Below, piece by piece: positions 11,950-24,020 of a stretch of 64,000 bases of DNA. The notes below the pieces were generated by a model. The model ran no database searches and was not told the origin of the DNA. It saw only the letters and a program-made list of their open reading frames with translations. How positions within the stretch are numbered: the stretch's first letter is position 1; the number at the start of each line of letters is the position of its first letter. Source of the stretch: Molanna angustata (taxonomy: Eukaryota; Arthropoda; Insecta; Trichoptera; Molannidae); assembly GCA_963576475.1 (NCBI GenBank), contig OY754975.1, positions 14,453,213 to 14,517,212 of the forward strand. Direction: 5' to 3'. The translations under genes and the position numbers were made by a program.

Positions 11950-13323
11950 CTGTGGAGTACGAGCACTTCTTGATCGTCTTATTGTTTTTTTTATTCTTTA
12001 CGGCTGATCCTGTCTCTTCAAAGTTATTGATTCAATTTTTATCGCGTGTTTTGATGGGATGGTGCCATGACGTCTTAAATTGTAAAAATGTCGGAACTTC
12101 CTTTGCGTAGCTTTCAAACTATCACTGTTTTTATATAAATTTTTATGGCTAACGCACGCTGTAATAATGATTCTAATGTTTTTGTGTTAAAACAGAGTGG
12201 AAATACATTTATAAATTCCCGGCATCGTCTTCGCTAGACGTTTTTCATTCATTCTACTCGTTTGTTCAATTTGTTAGACCTTCTCAATTTGTTCTCTTTC
12301 ATTCTATCAATGTCATATTTTATCTAACTTTCATATTAATTGTCCTACTACTTTTCATACCATTTCTTCCAAGTCTACGTCTCACTCACCTTTATGGCTT
12401 CATTTGATATGCTGCGATCGTTTGTTACTGGTTTAAGTCCCTCATTCATCATATTTTCTGCCATTACTCTTCTTACGATATCTTTATCTTTTCAAAACAC
12501 AAAAGTCCAATACAAAGTAAATAGGTTTAAGAATTTAGAAATGCTGACCACGTATTGGTTACGTCTGGAAGACAATGCATCAGTATAGAATGCGATGCAT
12601 GCATGCTGTTTATCGGTCGGATTTACATCCCTGCGTTCGCATTCAAAATTTACCACCGTACTGCACAATCCACTATAAACACTTATAGATGATTGCACAA
12701 AACTACAGTCTCCATATAAAATGACACGATGTCGTGTTGTTGTTCTTCTCGCAAATGTTCGCCGCAATCTTGAGTTATGGCCGACTACCTCCCCCCAACC
12801 TCTTTACATCTCTGCTGGTTGTCTTTGAAACTTAACGTATGTAACCACCGTCGCATAATATTCCAGATTTATTTTTAGAATCTTCCACATTGTGTTGTAT
12901 GTGTGTGTGGGGGGGGGGGGGGGGGCACGTCCTACTAGGTATATACCACCTACCATCTTTTGGATGAACGAAAGTCGTTTCATTGTCATATTTCGGAGAT
13001 ATGTTCTTATATACATACATACTAGTGTACGCTTGTATCGTAAATATTTTAAGGGCGATGTTTTCAGCGTGCAGTGGAATTTTTATCTACACAATTATAA
13101 ATACAGAATAATCGGTCTTTTTTTAAAGATTCGAACGATTTTTCTTCTCTACTTACAGTGTAGAGTTATAATTTGAAAATGTTAAAGCATATTTTTTTTC
13201 AATTTCTCAGAAGGTATCGTGTCATATTAGGCGGTTCATCTTTTTGTGTGTAATAATTGTATTACGTGTTATGAAATGTTGTCACATCTGTACGGTCCAA
13301 AATTAGAACGATCGGCTTCATAA

Positions 13324-13646
13324 TACCCCCTATTCAGTATATTGTAAATAAAATAGGAACGTTCTAAAATTGTAGATTTTAGATTTACGGTCTTATTTCA
13401 GCGTTATAAAATATAAACTTGGACTAAATGGAATGAGAACGTAGGTACCTATACTGGCCGGAACGTTCTTAAAAAGTTACTGAATTAGACGTATTATGAA
13501 TAATTATGAAAATGATGACGTCTGATTCAGTACGTTCCTTTTCCATTTAGTCCAAGTTGATATTTTATAACGCTGAAATAAGACCGTAAATCCGTAAATT
13601 TTAGATCGTTCCAATTTTAGTTACAATACTTACTGAATAGGGGGTA
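13324..13646. mobile_element. Fold-back MITE with TACCCCCTATTCAGTA ends
   Basis: Starts TACCCCCTATTCAGTA and ends TACTGAATAGGGGGTA style (13632-13646); the arms stay complementary nearly to the centre (GGACTAAATGGAA and TTCCATTTAGTCC; TTACGGTCTTATTTCAGCG and its reverse). About 320 bp, no coding capacity. Confidence 0.75.
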
Positions 13647-14039
13647 ATATACATAGGTATCATTCGTTTATTCATACTATCACGGCATATTTTTATGACA
13701 CCTTCCGCTTATGTATGCATGATAATTAAAAACTAACCTTATAATCTAAAATTTTGATTTAAACTGTGATTGACAGATTAGTACATTGACTACAAACATT
13801 TATTTATATTTTCTTTTACAATCGTTATTGTAAATTTTACACAGCTTTAACAAACATGATTACTAGATATTTAATATTATAACATTAAAATTTTATCTCA
13901 CGTGAAATTAATACTTTAATATTGTGCAATATGTTGCAAAAGGATGTGCGTCAATGATATATTCAATGATATTTATCGATATCTACACATTCATATCGTA
14001 AACAATTTATTGTATCTAATTATTTGTATTTTTTTTCAG

Positions 14040-14091
14040 TGATAAATATACGAGATTTTGCCAATGGAAAAACTTAGAATTAAATATTCAG
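14040..14091 (+). CDS. Gprk1: Gprk1 exon c: RGS-kinase junction
   Basis: Short exon (52 nt) after a T-run acceptor CAG and before GTTAGT. It completes a split serine and reads [18 protein letters not shown], which is almost unchanged from human GRK2 ([18 protein letters not shown]). The intron before it is 4.8 kb. Confidence 0.92.
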
Positions 14092-14330
14092 GTTAGTACA
14101 AAAATATTCATTTATCCTTGTCGTTTGTCGATTAACTCAATTTATTGTTGCTAGTTGCAATCATTAAATAAATATGCCCGTCGAGGAAATTTTAAAATTT
14201 TATTATATTTCAATAGCGGTTAAACCAATAGGAAAATGAGATATTATCTAACATTTAATTCAGATCTTCGATATGTGTTATTAATAAACTATATTTACAT
14301 ACATATTAGCTGATATCCTGAACATACTTT

Positions 14331-15000
14331 AGAGGGCGTCTGCTGCCAACTTAAACTATTTTTTCAATTTGAAATTACTTACTTACTACAAAATCATTTT
14401 GAATCATTTTGAAAAAATAACCTAGTTTGGATATTAATTAAGAAAAATATACCTCAACTTTTTAATTATGTTCTGTATATATCCTTGTAAGAAAATAATA
14501 AGCATACCCCGATTTTTAACGTTTATCTTAAAGTACTAAAAAAACTATTAGGTATAGAGAAATATATTTTTATTTATTATTTAAAGAAGAACAAAATATC
14601 TGGAAAAACATGATGTGACGTTGCATTAATGCATTAGGTAAAGTAAATGAACCCAAAAAAACATTTATTTCACAATGGCGCTGAATGGAAAATAAATGTT
14701 TTTTAGATTTATTTACTAAACCTGAAGCATTAATGCAACATCTTATCATATTTTTGTCTTCTTTAATTTAAAAAATAATATATTGAACTACGCCTTATAG
14801 TTTATTAAAAATATAAGATAAACGTTGAAAATCGGGGTATGCCATTATTATACTACAAGAATTTATACAGAATATTATCAAAAAGTTAAGGTATTAATAC
14901 CCAAACTATCTAAATCTTTTTTTTTTCAAAACGATTTGATTAGAAATAATGATGGTATATCAAATTGAAAAATAGGTACGTTGGCAGCAGTCCCCCCCCT
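14331..15000. mobile_element. Large fold-back element in Gprk1 intron
   Basis: About 670-bp inverted structure. Outer ends GGCGTCTGCTGCCAAC (14335) and GTTGGCAGCAG (14980-14990); inner pairs include CATACCCCGATTTTTAACGT (14503) against AACGTTGAAAATCGGGGTATG, and GCATTAATGC words near the centre. Arms have diverged by substitutions and small indels. No ORF. Confidence 0.7.
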
Positions 15001-15376
15001 TAAAGCCAGGATTCACCAAAAAAGATATTTCCGCTCAGCCACATCGAACGATTAGCTGGCACCTGGACATACTTTGAGCCTGGATTTACCAAAACAATTA
15101 CCGATCAGCGAACGAAATTTTGTAAAAAAATATTGGCTCTGAGGAACAAATCAAGTTCATACTCATTATGGATAAAACTTATGTTTTTATTTCATCTTTA
15201 AAAATAAATTTATGTTTTCAATATTAAAATCATTATTATGGATGTAATTATGAAGTCAACAAGACTCATCAACAGTTTTCAAACTCACTCTCGGAATCAT
15301 CCAGAGATCAGCACCATGAAATTAGAATTGTACGGCATTTTAGTATGTAATAAACTCTATATTATTTTGTTTGTAG

Positions 15377-15568
15377 TTGACAATGAACGACTTCAGCGTG
15401 CACCGCATCATCGGCCGAGGTGGTTTCGGCGAGGTGTACGGATGTCGTAAGGCGGACACTGGTAAGATGTACGCCATGAAGTGTTTAGACAAGAAGAGGA
15501 TCAAAATGAAACAGGGGGAGACTCTGGCTCTCAATGAACGTATCATGCTCTCTCTGGTCAGCACAGGG
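15377..15568 (+). CDS. Gprk1: Gprk1 exon d: kinase N-lobe, glycine loop and ATP lysine
   Basis: Sixty-four codons, phase 0 at both ends, between TTTGTAG and GTAAGT. It starts [20 protein letters not shown], giving the glycine-rich loop GRGGFG, then [17 protein letters not shown] with the ATP-binding lysine in AMK, and the C-helix region ending VSTG. The exon is clearly more GC-rich than the surrounding introns, and its sequence is nearly identical to vertebrate GRK2. A 20-kb intron follows. Confidence 0.97.
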
Positions 15569-15771
15569 GTAAGTCGATACTTTTTTTCTTTTCTTAACTC
15601 TCCTCCACCTCTTATTTTAATAATGTTCCACATACAAAGATTATACTGACGAGGTGTTAAAATATTTAGGTATTCCTACAAAGTCACAAAAATAGTACGA
15701 AGACACGATAATAAATTATTGAATTTTAAAATGTAGATGGTGCAACACACTACAGTGACATAGACATAATT

Positions 15772-15994
15772 GGTCTTACTTACTATTTACAATTTGTGTT
15801 TTAAGCTGATACTTACCCAGTTTTTTGTATGGCCGGAACCGACTTAGCATTGGATTAAACTCGTATTTTAAATAGTAAGGCCCACTTACTTACTATTTAA
15901 ATACGAGTTTAATCCAACGTTAAGTCAGTTTCAGCCTTACAAAAAACTGGGTAAGTATCAGCTTAAACACAAATTACAAATAGTAAGTAAGACC
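15772..15994. mobile_element. Fold-back MITE with GGTCTTACTTACTATTT ends
   Basis: Arms of about 105 bp: GGTCTTACTTACTATTT at 15772, and AAATAGTAAGTAAGACC ending at 15994, with pairing through CCCAGTTTTTTGTA/TACAAAAAACTGGG to the centre. It abuts an RTE-like fragment on its right side. Confidence 0.75.
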
Positions 15995-15996
15995 AT

Positions 15997-16250
15997 ATGT
16001 GTGGAGTATTTTGCTGTATGGTTGTGAGACATGGTGAATAGGTGAGAGAGACCTTATAAGATCGGAGGCCTTCGAGATGTAGATCTACCGACGAATTATA
16101 GGGGCAATAGATATTACAAATGTTAAGGTACAAAGCAAAATTGAAGAAACCAGGTACATGTTTTTAACACCATATCGAAAAGGCGTCCAAATTGTTTAGG
16201 CCATGTGTTGCGACACGAAGATCTCTACACCTCATCTTGTGTGCTAGGTA
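15997..16250 (+). mobile_element. RTE-like LINE C-terminal fragment
   Basis: The + strand reads VWSILLYGCETW, a stop, then SEAFEM and IYRRIIGAIDITNVKVQSKI, the usual C-terminal region after the reverse transcriptase of insect RTE-type proteins (YGCETW, AFEMWxxRRxL). Several stops and frameshifts; dead. Confidence 0.6.
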
Positions 16251-17214
16251 TCTAGGAAGTGTACTTCACGGGGTCTAGTATAAGTAATGTGATTCTTCAA
16301 AAAAAAATTGTGACATGTCATAGGATATCACAATTTCCCCGCGTACGAAATCAGTTGATACATTTTTTTTGTGAATTCATACGGTACAAGCAGACGTCAC
16401 AAATTCTAAATATGTCCCATGGTTCGTACTAAGCCTCCATCATACACAATATATCAAACATGGTCGCAGTGCGGGGGCGTAGGGTCCTCCATCATAGGTT
16501 TTTGTTTACAAGTGTTATGTACATATATGTATATAGGTCATCAGTCTGGATTGCATTTCAATATTATAGATAGACAAGTCCTTAAAATTAATAAATAATG
16601 TTTTTACACTTTTTTATCTCGCGTTAAATTATTATTTTTCATGTGTTTTGTTTGTCTTTAACTGTTTTAGTGTTTATTGTTTATTATTATCCGTTGTTGT
16701 CGTGAATGTATGTACACAATGAGGTGTAGATATTATGATAATATGTTATGTGGTCGGGTGTCTGCCTACCGGAAATTATGGTACAACTTTTCACAGTCAG
16801 CACTCTGGGAATGATTTACAGGCCCCCTCGGTGCGGAGAGCTTTTTGCTCTTTTAACTTCACCGTACCCTCGACACACCTCTCCCGCATGTTCTCACCCC
16901 CGTCCCTAGCTAGCTGCAACTAAATATGTATGTGAATACATATTTAGAACGCGCTGCTGTCCCGACTGTACATTAATATTAAACACCTACAATGTGACAT
17001 TTAGACGAATATTTTTCATAAATTATTTGAAAACAACAACAATACACATTGTTTATAATATAACTTTTATCTGCCCTCGCTGATTCTTATGACGTCGTGC
17101 TTTGAAAATGGAACATGGTGAATATCGTTACACACATACTTCGAACATGAACGTAAAGTATATTTTTTTAACATGGCTACGTTGGGGACACCAGCTATTG
17201 GAATTTGTGTCTAT

Positions 17215-17285
17215 TATACTCTTATGAAGAAGCGCACTACGTAGCGTTAGGGAGGGTTTGCAATCTGCTCAAGAAAATATTTCAA
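17215..17285 (-). repeat. Short dispersed repeat W, copy 2
   Basis: Reverse-oriented match to 4271-4345, lying immediately before the LINE fragment at 17293. Confidence 0.45.
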
Positions 17286-17292
17286 CACCTAC

Positions 17293-18910
17293 TTAACCAA
17301 AAGATTATCGTCCAATCTCTATTCTACCAATTCTATCTAAAATAACCGAAAGGGTGGTATTCAATCAATTCAATGCATGGCTCCTTTCGAATTCTCTTCT
17401 TGATCCAATTCAATCTGGTTTCAAAACCGGCCATAGCACTACAACTGTCTTAGTCAAGATTACGGATGATATTAGACGAGCAATGAATGACCAACAACTT
17501 CAGTAGCGCGTTTAATTCCGTGGATTTTGACATTCTACTTGCCATTATTTCCTCACTCAACGTAACTCAAACGTTGTTGGATTGGTTTTCTAGTTATCTG
17601 AGCAATCGGAAACAGTGCATTAAGATCGCCGATAATACTTCTGAATTTACCACTTTGTTGTCTGGTGTGCCACAAGGTGGAGTTTTATCCCCACTGTTAT
17701 TTTCCATTTTTATCAACTCTATTACTAAATACCTTAAATGTCAGTATCATCTTTTTGCAGATGACCTTTAGTTATATATTCATTTCAATCCCTTGGATAT
17801 TGCCAATGCTACCCTTTCTATGAATAAAGATCTTAATTTTATCTCTTCATGGTCATCAGAGCATGGTCTCCTTATTAACCCTTCAAAATCTCAAGCGATT
17901 GTTATTGGTAGTCCTCGCCTGCTGTCCTCCCTTAAAAATTTGCAACTCCCATCTCTGTATATCAATAATCAATGTATTCCTTATACCAAGGTCGTGAAAG
18001 ACCTTGGTGTCTACATTGATAATTACTTATCCTGGCATGAACAGATCTCACATGTCAGCAAATCCACTTACTTTGCCATACACTCACTTAATAAACTCAA
18101 GAATTTCCTTCCGCTTCACTGTAAAATAACCTTAGTTCAATCACTTCTCCAACCGTTGCTTGACTATGCTGATGTTAGCTATTTGGATGCAAACGAGGAA
18201 CATCTCAACAAACTTGAACGCCTTCAAAATGTTTGCATCTGTTTTATCTTTGGACTAAAAAAATTCAATCATATTTCTCATTACCGTACCATTGGCCCAA
18301 GATACGACAACGACGTAATATACATATCTTGTCATTACTATACAATGTCCTTTTTAATCCAAATTTACCTCAGTATCTCAAAGATAAATTCACTTATCTT
18401 TCAAGCCACGGTCGTCCACTTCGATCTGCTGAACGTGCTTTACTATATATCCCTATTCAATGTTCTGAATTTTTATAATGTAATTTTAAAAATTACATTA
18501 TATGAAAGCTTCAATCAACGTTGTTTATAATACAATACCATCTTTGCTGATTGATTCTGTGACGCTACTCGGCCGTTTCTATAACTCTGTTGTTTGACAT
18601 TGGAACTCAAAATCTCCATAAGTCAATCTCCTCAACCAACCTATTATGTCAATTCGGAACTAAGGTACTTCACAAAACAAAAAAATACGTCCTAAATATT
18701 ATAATAAAATGATGAAGCGTAGAATATAAAAATAAAAAATAACATCCTCAAAAATTTACACATTATTTATTGTGTTATGCCACATACTAGTTTTAATATT
18801 ATTATTGTCGTAATACCTTTTTGTATTTAAGTTTAACGCAGTATTATGTATACTGTCAACATGTTATTGATAATTGATAAATAAATGAAACAATAAACTA
18901 ACTGAAAGTT
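17293..18910 (+). pseudogene. Degenerate Jockey/CR1-type LINE reverse transcriptase
   Basis: Starts within RT motif 1-2 (PKDYRPISILPILSKITERV, QSGFKTGHSTTTVLVKITDD), meets a stop near 17505, loses part of motif A, shifts frame into FSSAFNSVDFDILLAIISSL, continues GVPQGGVLSPLLFSIFINSI and HLFADDL, where a TAG replaces the next codon (17769). It then runs on to DLGVYIDNYLSWHEQ and QPLLDYADVSYLDANEEHL. More frameshifts follow after 18300. It lacks the 5' endonuclease part. 18540-18910 may be its 3' tail. Confidence 0.85.
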
Positions 18911-19531
18911 AATAATGAGTTTTCTCTTAATGAATATTTTTTACGGAAAGGGACATTACATCATTATATTAATTTTTGCATAGATAATGTATCATTTTTA
19001 TTGTTTTATTACATAACATCGAAGACAAGTAGATATAGCGTATCATATTGAAGTATGTAGGTAATAATTTACAAAGTTTTTCTATGTATGTCAGTATGTA
19101 AATAATAATATTGTAATAAGATAATAAAAGCTATTAATTTATCCGTTGCTGTCAGCTTTAATGGGAAATATTTATATTCTGGCGAATATTTCAACGTTTT
19201 GTCTGGCTTAGCATTAACATTAATTACAATTAATGAGAAAAACTGTATCATACTGGTTCTCAAACTCATATAAAATTTAAGGGACACAACAAAGTGTAAT
19301 CATTTTGATTTGTTTCTATAGAATCCGAAGTTAAGGTCAGTTTATAGGAACAAAATAAATAAAGAATGCAAAAATTGTCGAAAAGTGTTTCCATCACAAA
19401 AAAATTAGTTATTTTTCAAAAGATGATAATCACTGAATGCTATTTTATGGAGCTCTAAATTATAGTACTTTAACATTTTTGCACAAAAAATAATAAAATC
19501 AGGATAAATTTTAGCGATAGCCTTTGTCCAA

Positions 19532-20103
19532 CTGTCAATTTTTTCAAGAGAATTTATTCCTCTTTACATATCGAAAAAGTATCAAGCCAAGATACGCGAG
19601 ATTTGTATGCCAGATCTACAATTTGACGTTTTTTCATTTCATTTTCATTTTTGAAGTAAAAAAAACACCAACTTAGAGGCTATGTGTCTGTGTTTGTGTG
19701 TCCGTCCGCCCCTAATAACTTTTGATTCGCTCAATGCACAGAGCTTAAAATTTCAGAATACATAGAAAGTTAAAGACCTACATAACTTTTATACCCAGAT
19801 TTTTGAATTTTTGTTTCCTCCAGGAGTTTATCAACATTTTAATTTTTACTTTATTTTTCCATACATCTCAAAAAGCGTAAAAGCTAGATCGCTGAAAATT
19901 GGTATAAATATAGACAAACGCAAAATATAAAATTCGTTTTTCCTCAGTTTCTCAATTTTTTTTTATTAATAAAACAATTTTTTAATATGATGGTCTTAAC
20001 TACCCATATTTCCAAAGTCTTTCAAAATATCGAAAAACCCGAAACACCCTAACTTAATAATTTAATTTTCTATAAAAAAATATGAACATTGTAGTAGCAC
20101 TCG
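19532..20103 (+). repeat. Dispersed element X, diverged copy
   Basis: Starts CCAACTGTCAAT and follows the 532-1205 copy through the AAGCCA...ATACGCGAGA, ACACCAACTTAGAGGC and TAACTTTTGAT landmarks, with many substitutions and a deletion near the GT repeat. It runs directly into the 81-bp tandem array. Confidence 0.6.
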
Positions 20104-20106
20104 CGT

Positions 20107-20595
20107 AATTTCGTGATTTCATTTCATTGTCAAAAACTAACTTCAAACCATCGGAAAGTTTTTTTTTATTTGGGACTCTTTAATTTCTTAGCGTGATTTC
20201 AAATCGTTGTCAAATTCACTAACTTTAAACCATCGGGATGTTTATTTTATATCGGAGTCTTTAATTTCTTAGCGTGATTTCATATCCTTGTCAAATTCAC
20301 TAACTTTAAACCATCGGGATGTTTATTTTATATCGGAGTCTTTAATTTCTTAGCGTGATTTCATATCGTTGTCAAATTCACTAACTTTAAACCATCGGGA
20401 TGTTTATTTTATATCGGAGTCTTTAATTTCTTAGCGTGATTTCATATCGTTGTCAAATTCACTAACTTTAAACCATCGGGATGTTTATTTTATATCGGAC
20501 TCTTTAATTTCTTAGCGTGATTTCATATCGTTGTCAAATTCACTAACTTTAAACCATCGGGATGTTTTTTTTTATATCGGAGTCTTTAATTTCCA
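20107..20595 (+). repeat. 81-bp tandem repeat array, about six copies
   Basis: The word TAATTTCTTAGCGTGATTTC recurs at 20181, 20262, 20343, 20424 and 20505, exactly 81 bp apart, with a diverged first unit upstream and a last unit ending near 20590 (82 bp). Inner copies differ at only one or two positions; the first has CATTTCATTGTC and a longer T-run. Confidence 0.9.
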
Positions 20596-20880
20596 AATTA
20601 ATTATCTTGGCGAAAATTGAATGTTTTATTAAATCAAATTGTGGGGGCGTATTCCTATCTCTAGACGAATACAAATTCAAATAAATAATAGCAAAGATAA
20701 CACTCGTGATATAATTTTAGACTAACCTAAGCTGTCAATCAACAGTTTACACATGAGTTTCGACTAACTCGTGATTGAATAGATGGCAATTTGGTTTTTC
20801 AATATAGAAAATAACTTTCTTATCATCGAGCTGCTCTGTTGATAAAGTGGACACGGATAGTATGACTGTAGTTAAGTTTA

Positions 20881-21165
20881 AGGATAATTGTGCCGATTTT
20901 CATATAGCTGTACTGTCTAAAAAATGTCATAGGGTAATTGCTGGACTGTCTAAAAAGTTTGCATAGGGTAATTGTGCCGATATTCATATAGCTGTACTGT
21001 CTAAAAAAATGTCATAGGGTAATTTTGTCGACATTCATTATAGTTGGACTATCTAAAAATTTTTCATAGGTTAATTGTGTCGACATTGTCTTAAAAATTA
21101 TGCTGGATTGTCTTAAAAATTATCATAGAGTAATTGCACTTATGTAGATTCGTATAGCTGTCGAA
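20881..21165 (+). repeat. Degenerate tandem repeat around CTGTCTAAAAA
   Basis: Units of roughly 50-65 bp share GTGCCGATTTTCATATAGCT, GTACTGTCTAAAAAA and TCATAGGGTAATTG, becoming less alike toward the right. About five units. Confidence 0.7.
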
Positions 21166-21784
21166 AAAGTGATTTTCGGATAGTTGGATTGGAGAGAATT
21201 TGGCACGGCGCGGCGTTTAATTGTTAAATACTAAACAAATAGCGATTTTAGTTCAGATGTGTGTGTGGTAAAAATAATATCGCCACAAACGCCCATTTCC
21301 CTAAAGCGAAAATTATCATCGTTCATCATTAATCATTATCAACACGTCTATGATGTTATGTATGTAACATGATCTGTCTTCACTTGGGGGGTTAACACAG
21401 AACTCTTTCATTTGAGTGCGACCTCAACATAAATATGTATGTTCATATTATCATGTGTTTACACAAAAACAAATTATCGTCTTCTATTATTCAATGTGTG
21501 GTACTTGGAAGCTAAAACCTCAAACTTCGGTTTATACTTTAAAAAGCTTTTGATTTTATGCACATGTTCAAATGATTTTACGGGTCAACGAAAATGTTTT
21601 CTCAAGTATGTTGGGCGTATCAAAAACACATTAAAGATAGCGAAAGCGTCTTTTGTCATATATTGGAAATCTGTCTGCGAGTTCTAATCCTCGTTTTGAT
21701 TATTATGTCAAGGTAATTGTCCTCATTTTTCATAATTTTATCTTGGCATAAAGTTCAATTTACAAATATTTTTGAAAAATTTTT

Positions 21785-22020
21785 CAACGTCTCAATAGAG
21801 ACGAAGTTAGAATATTATAGAAGAACCAGAAACTCAAGGACCTTACGATCTGTCATCGGCTAGTTTACGTGATCACTTTATGCGCTTGCGCAACGTCCAC
21901 CAATGATGCCTTCTTATTGAGTTCCTTTATCAATTCAATTTTTGAATATTCATCTATAAATTTCAATAAATATCATTGACTCCAGACAGGGTAAAATCCA
22001 ATGTTTGCGTATATATGTAG
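21785..22020 (+). repeat. MITE-like element Z, copy a
   Basis: Shares CTCAATAGAGACGAAG, GTTTACGTGATCACTTTATG, GCGCTTGCGCAACG and the flank CCAATGTTTGCG with copies at 39500-40035 and 62706-63190. Here the right inverted arm is missing. Confidence 0.65.
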
Positions 22021-23139
22021 CTTTTAAATATTGGATTTTCAGTTTACAAATTATAGAGTTAATGAATTTATATGAAATTTTTCTTAATTCGTTCATAACT
22101 TGCCGACCGCTATACTTACTATACTGCGCGTTAAATACCCATTCTGTACTCGATATATGTATGTAGGTACCCACTTCTGACGCAGTGAATATTATGGTTT
22201 GAATATACGAATATTTAGTCAAAAATATTATCGTACTGTGCGGATCCAACTTTGTAACAACTTTACGTCGGATTACACAAATCTATTATGAAGTATCTCC
22301 GCCTTTCTGTTACAAGTTAATAAAATTAATTTAATAAAAATCAAGTAACAACTTTTTTGTTATGTTTTCATCATCTTTCCCATTTTGTGAGCTGCCCAGA
22401 GTGGGCTTTATGTTTTGAGTTGAATTTTCCAGTCCCGGCTCTTATCCCGTTGACCTATTTAATGTTCATTATATAATAATAATTTTATCCTTTGGAGAGT
22501 AGTCGCTTAATACTCTGGAATTGAATTTCCCAAATAAACACACGGTGCGGTGGTAGCTTGTGCTATTGTTGTACATACATCCCGTTATCGCTCTGTTTCA
22601 TAAGCTATGCGATACTATTTTAGGACTTAGGTAAAACAATAGGTACCTTTGCCGCTGCTTTCAGTTCTATTTTAGTCAGTCACTAGTCAATCAATCAATC
22701 ATCTGACAAATAATGCACCACTCCACAACACTACCTACACTTCACTTCATTATACCTAATATTTTATATCATGAATTACTATATTTTTGTTAATTAAATC
22801 CTTGTAATATGGATCCGACTTCTATCTCTGGAGCTCTTGAAACACGATTCAAATATTTCATGTAAAATATTACAAGTTGAGGATTTCTGTTGAATATTTC
22901 AAAATAATGGGCATGTAGATAAATTATTAATTAATTTGCAGCATTAATTGTATATTAAAAACATTATCCGTGTCTCCTTTCAACACGAATAAAGGGAAAT
23001 GCGTTACTTATACGAACCAGAAAATGAAAAAAAATACATCCATGACATGAAAATATTTTAACGATACTAAATAGTAGGTACCATTGGAATGTCATAAAGC
23101 ATAAAATGAAAATATAATAATAATAATACTAGTAATAAT

Positions 23140-24020
23140 TTGTATAGCGCCGTTTAATGATTCAGGATCATTCCATGGCCGCTGATATAATGGTATTATG
23201 TTGCTCTACGAAAAAAAGCTGTTTTCAGTCCTTTAGAGAAAGTGCTCTTACTTTTTGCATTACGGACATCTAGAGGCAATTTATTGCACTGTATAGGACC
23301 ACTCATACCAAAGCATCGATAATAGTAAGCCGCTTTGTTGGCTCTGTCCAACTCTTTTAGGGAGTTGGTAATCTGTGATCCAGAAGACCTAAGTGTGAGA
23401 TGCCTCCCAGAGAGCTCTTTTCTCTGACACAGCTCTAATGTATTGTGGTACCAGGTTATTCAAAGCACTAAACACTGTCAAACAGATTTTGTAGTCAACT
23501 CGCTCTGGACACTTCAACCAGTGCAATTCGTTAAGTAGTGGAGTTATGTGACTTAGTTTTTCCACACCATAAATAATAATGGACACTTCCTTGCACCCTG
23601 CGCAAGTGGCGAGTTTATTGCCGTATGGCAATTTCTTCCAACTAACCAGTGTTTCCAGCCCAGAGAAGAAATATTTGTGTGAGAAATGAATTTAAATAAA
23701 TTTCTCCTCTGCTGGGAATCGAACCCAGGACGCCCGCACAGAAACTGAACGGCTTATCAACTGTGCCACATAAGCCTTGTTGTTGCATTAAATACCATCT
23801 GTAATGTAATCTATTGAACTGATACTTAGGCAATCCATCATAAACGCCATTACAGTAATCGAGCCGAGACACGACAAATGCATTTATAAGTGTTTTTGTC
23901 TCATTCTTGGGCAATAAATATAAACAAAAACATGCATTCGAAAGAAAAATGTGGACATCCTTTTCAAAGTTTTCTTCACATATTAAATTTGTAATCGGTT
24001 TTTTACTAGCATACATTAAA
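23140..24020 (-). mobile_element. CR1/L2-like LINE fragment split by a SINE
   Basis: Right part (about 23780-24020), reverse strand: KTLINAFVVSRLDYCNGVYD then GLPKYQFNRL, the usual C-terminal stretch of CR1/L2-type reverse transcriptases. Left part (about 23340-23580): YGVEKLSHITPLLNELHWLK and YKICLTVFSALNNLVPQYI from the same C-terminal domain. A tRNA-SINE sits between them. The 23140-23340 part is the 3' end. Confidence 0.7.
23581..23779 (-). mobile_element. tRNA-derived SINE, family 2, copy A
   Basis: Reverse strand has a tRNA-like head GGCTTATGTGGCACAGTTGA with B box GGTTCGATTCC, then CAGCAGAGGAGAAATTTATT and a body ending GGCAATAAACTCGCCACTTG and CGCAGGGTGCAAGGA. A second copy is at 42119-42317. 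Inserted into a CR1/L2-like LINE. Confidence 0.75.

Larger units (their letters stand above)
9230..14039 (+). other. Gprk1 intron between exons b and c
   Basis: Contains the DNA element at 11169-11949, a fold-back at 13324-13646, and a G-run of 17 at 12909-12925. I recognise nothing specific in 9240-11160 or 11960-12900; 12240-12480 is pyrimidine-rich and may be a decayed LINE end. Confidence 0.6.
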
